From Alphaproteobacteria bacterium (lineage in GTDB: Bacteria; Pseudomonadota; Alphaproteobacteria; Micavibrionales; Micavibrionaceae), in the NCBI GenBank assembly GCA_021208265.1, contig JAJOJU010000053.1, positions 1-50,349 on the forward strand: a DNA stretch of 50,349 nucleotides, given 5' to 3'. Each line of letters opens with the position of its first letter. The first letter of the stretch is position 1. A model generated the notes under the pieces. It had not been told where the DNA came from. It ran no database searches and was given only the letters and a program-made list of their open reading frames with translations. Shown here piece after piece: positions 48,881-50,349 of the stretch. The position numbers and the translations under genes are program-made.

Positions 48881-50021
48881 ATGCATTTCCCATGGACACT
48901 TGTTGCCGTTATGGTAGCCCTGAACCTATCGGCAGCAGACAACACGACCGCGCTACCCCTCAGTTTATCGGATGAGCCTGCGAACAGCTGGGACCCCCCA
49001 TACCGATGGATTAATTGAAGAGCGGCTGGAGCGCATTACGCTTCCTTTTGAAGCGAAATACAACGCTAAGGTGCGTACGTACCTTAAAGACTATTTGGTT
49101 AACGGTTACCGACAGACGGAAGATATTCTCGGACGGACTGTCATGTACTTCCCGATTTTTGAACACTACCTTACGATTTACGGACTTCCAAAAGAGTTAA
49201 TGTACCTTGCCATTGTAGAATCAGCACTGGATCCAACTGCTAAATCGCCGGTGGGTGCTGCCGGTTTGTGGCAATTAATGCCGCACACCGCTCGCCAATA
49301 TGGGCTAAGAGTGGATGGGGCAGTAGATGAGCGTTTTGATCCTTATCGTTCTACCGAAGCTGCCGTGCGCCTGTTGGCTGACCTGTACAAAGATTATCGC
49401 GACTGGCGGTTAGTCAGTGGTGGCTTACAACTGTGGTACCGGTAAGTTGGATCAGGTGATGAACGCGTAGGTTCCAAAGATTATTGGGATTTAGAGAATT
49501 ACCTGCCTGCGCAAACGCGTCACTATGTACCTGCCTTTGTTGCAGCAGCTTATGTGGTACATTATCAAAATCACCACGATTTGAAACCGACCTATCCGGC
49601 ACTTAACTTGCGTGAAACTCGGGTGTTGAAGGTATATCATGCGCTGAGTTTTCAGGAAATTGCTTCGGCATGTGGCTTGGCTCCATCAACGATTGCAACT
49701 TTAAATCCAGGCTATCGCCTGCGGTCAGTGCCAAAGAGTCCGAAAGGTCAGTTTTTAATTTTACCTGCGAGTGCCGTATCCAATTTCAAAGAATATATGG
49801 CTGGTAAGAGTAGTGCCAAAGTAATTGCAGCAACTCCTGCTAATAAGGTTAAAAGTTCCTACGTGGTGGCAAAAGGTGATCGACTGGCAACACTGGCAAC
49901 GCTATTCAAGTGTAGCGTGGAGGATATTATGAAATGGAATGGCTTAACTGAACCGGAAGTCTTTGTGAATCAGGAATTGATTGTGTATTTACCAAGTGAA
50001 GTCTTGAATAAACGAGCATAG
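48881..50021 (+). CDS. mltD: membrane-bound lytic transglycosylase with LysM (frameshifted)
   Basis: Soluble-type lytic transglycosylase with LysM repeats. The start ATG at 48881 opens a signal peptide (MHFPWTLVAVMVALNLSAA). Then: LPKELMYLAIVESALDPTAKS (catalytic Glu in ESALD), GAAGLWQLMPHTARQYGL and AYNCGTGKLDQ. Two LysM modules near the end are LSFQEIASACGLAPSTIATLN and LATLATLFKCSVEDIMKWNGL. At least three breaks: a C-run at 48994-48999, near 49417-49421, and near 49450. The lytic transglycosylase family pattern here is that of Bacteroidota. It ends with a strong terminator. Confidence 0.82.
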
Positions 50022-50041
50022 CATTTTTACACAATAAAACC

Positions 50042-50080
50042 AAACGTCGCGTAAGCATCAGGGGAGCTTGCGCGGCGTTT
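50042..50080 (+). terminator. terminator of the transglycosylase gene
   Basis: A 15-bp stem with two G-U pairs (50042-50056 with 50066-50080, loop of nine) starts about 20 bp after the stop codon and is followed by TTTATATTT. It is a clear rightward intrinsic terminator. Confidence 0.8.
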
Positions 50081-50117
50081 TATATTTAAAATTAAAGGGC
50101 TTTAGTGGATAATAAAA

Positions 50118-50144
50118 AGCCTTCGACTCCAAAAGCCGAAGGCT
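50118..50144 (-). terminator. minus-strand terminator of an unidentified transcript
   Basis: An 8-bp perfect inverted repeat (AGCCTTCG at 50118-50125, CGAAGGCT at 50137-50144) is followed on the minus strand by TTTTTATT. It ends a leftward transcript that must start to the right of 50144, where no gene is visible. Confidence 0.65.
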
Positions 50145-50260
50145 GCGTTACACCCATAAAGAGCACGGCTGTTGTAGCCGTAACTCCCCCTTGTGCCCAG
50201 TAAAACTTTTAATTGCTGAAAGGTCAGCAACTTTTTATTTGAGTTTAAATGTTTGCCTTC
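50145..50260 (-). ncRNA. candidate structured small RNA
   Basis: The region before the minus-strand terminator has no reading frame but contains hairpins (CGGCT-ACAAC-AGCCG and TTGCTGACCTTTCAGCAA). The terminator at its 3' end supports a short RNA of roughly 100-140 nt. I cannot match it to 6S, SRP, tmRNA or RNase P RNA from memory. Identity unknown. Confidence 0.3.
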
Positions 50261-50349
50261 GCATTATTTGAAATTGGAGATCAACACCATTTTCCATATT
50301 TTTAGTTACGAGATGTCTGCCTCAGTTGGTTTAAAATAATTGCTTTACT

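Larger units (their letters stand above)
50022..50349. other. right-end gene-free stretch with RNA hairpins
   Basis: No convincing gene. The left part holds two terminators (see separate entries), and the rest contains small hairpins on the minus strand (TTGCTGA/TCAGCAA around 50213-50230, and CGGCT/AGCCG) that could belong to a structured RNA. The sequence is AT-rich to the right of about 50230 and runs off the end. Confidence 0.45.

Overview
The window reads as chromosomal backbone of an alphaproteobacterium of about 50% GC. The evidence is gene content and order: a CIRCE-controlled groES-groEL pair, a Usg-family protein, the 180-kDa-class NAD-glutamate dehydrogenase, a DivL-type tyrosine 'histidine kinase', the ChvI-ChvG two-component pair, the radA-cvpA-purF block, rpe next to a heparinase-like protein, pepA-holC, and a Cox15-type heme A synthase. 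The low GC and the many unfamiliar small proteins fit a Micavibrio-like or related deep lineage, but that placement is a guess.

Layout. 0-4 kb: rpsT (-), a ChaN/Tiki-like protein (+), and a (-) operon of an anchored protein, mutM and a small exported protein. 4.4-6.3 kb: an XRE regulator followed by a formyltransferase-fold protein. 6.4-8.5 kb: groES-groEL. 8.7-11.3 kb: usg, an HExxH metalloprotein, and a (-) operon of a membrane protein, a 2Fe-2S ferredoxin and an unknown. 11.4-14.7 kb: tRNA-Cys, then lptF-lptG-ubiA. 15.3-20.2 kb: NAD-glutamate dehydrogenase. 20.3-26.3 kb: hemH, divL, purU, a small GNAT-like protein and ahcY. 26.3-30.2 kb: unknown small genes and chvI-chvG-rapZ(C-terminal domain). 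30.2-34.8 kb: SDR, purF, cvpA, radA. 34.8-38.2 kb: phosphotransferase-like protein, heparinase-like protein, rpe. 38.3-48.3 kb: ctaA, pepA, holC, a diguanylate cyclase, a LOG-family protein, comM/yifB, a HIT protein, panD and several unknowns. 48.9-50.3 kb: a lytic transglycosylase with LysM repeats, of the kind typical of Bacteroidota.

Two points matter most to a reader. First, at least twelve otherwise normal genes, many of them essential (rpe, hemH, cvpA, chvI, divL, ctaA, holC, NAD-GDH and others), are broken by one-base shifts. Most of these lie in or beside homopolymers of 4 to 8 bases. The simplest reading is residual long-read sequencing error, not gene decay, so each such gene is given here as one full-span feature. 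Second, the last 1.6 kb looks foreign (AT-rich junction, Bacteroidota-type protein) and may be a chimeric join or a horizontal transfer.

I found no CRISPR array, insertion sequence, prophage or recognisable defence island, and no clear new multi-gene system. The better leads are regulatory: a structured leader with its own promoter ahead of the ahcY transcription unit, a hairpin abutting the purU start codon, a terminator just upstream of the mutM operon, and a stand-alone RapZ C-terminal domain in a chv locus that lacks hprK and PTS genes at its usual downstream side.
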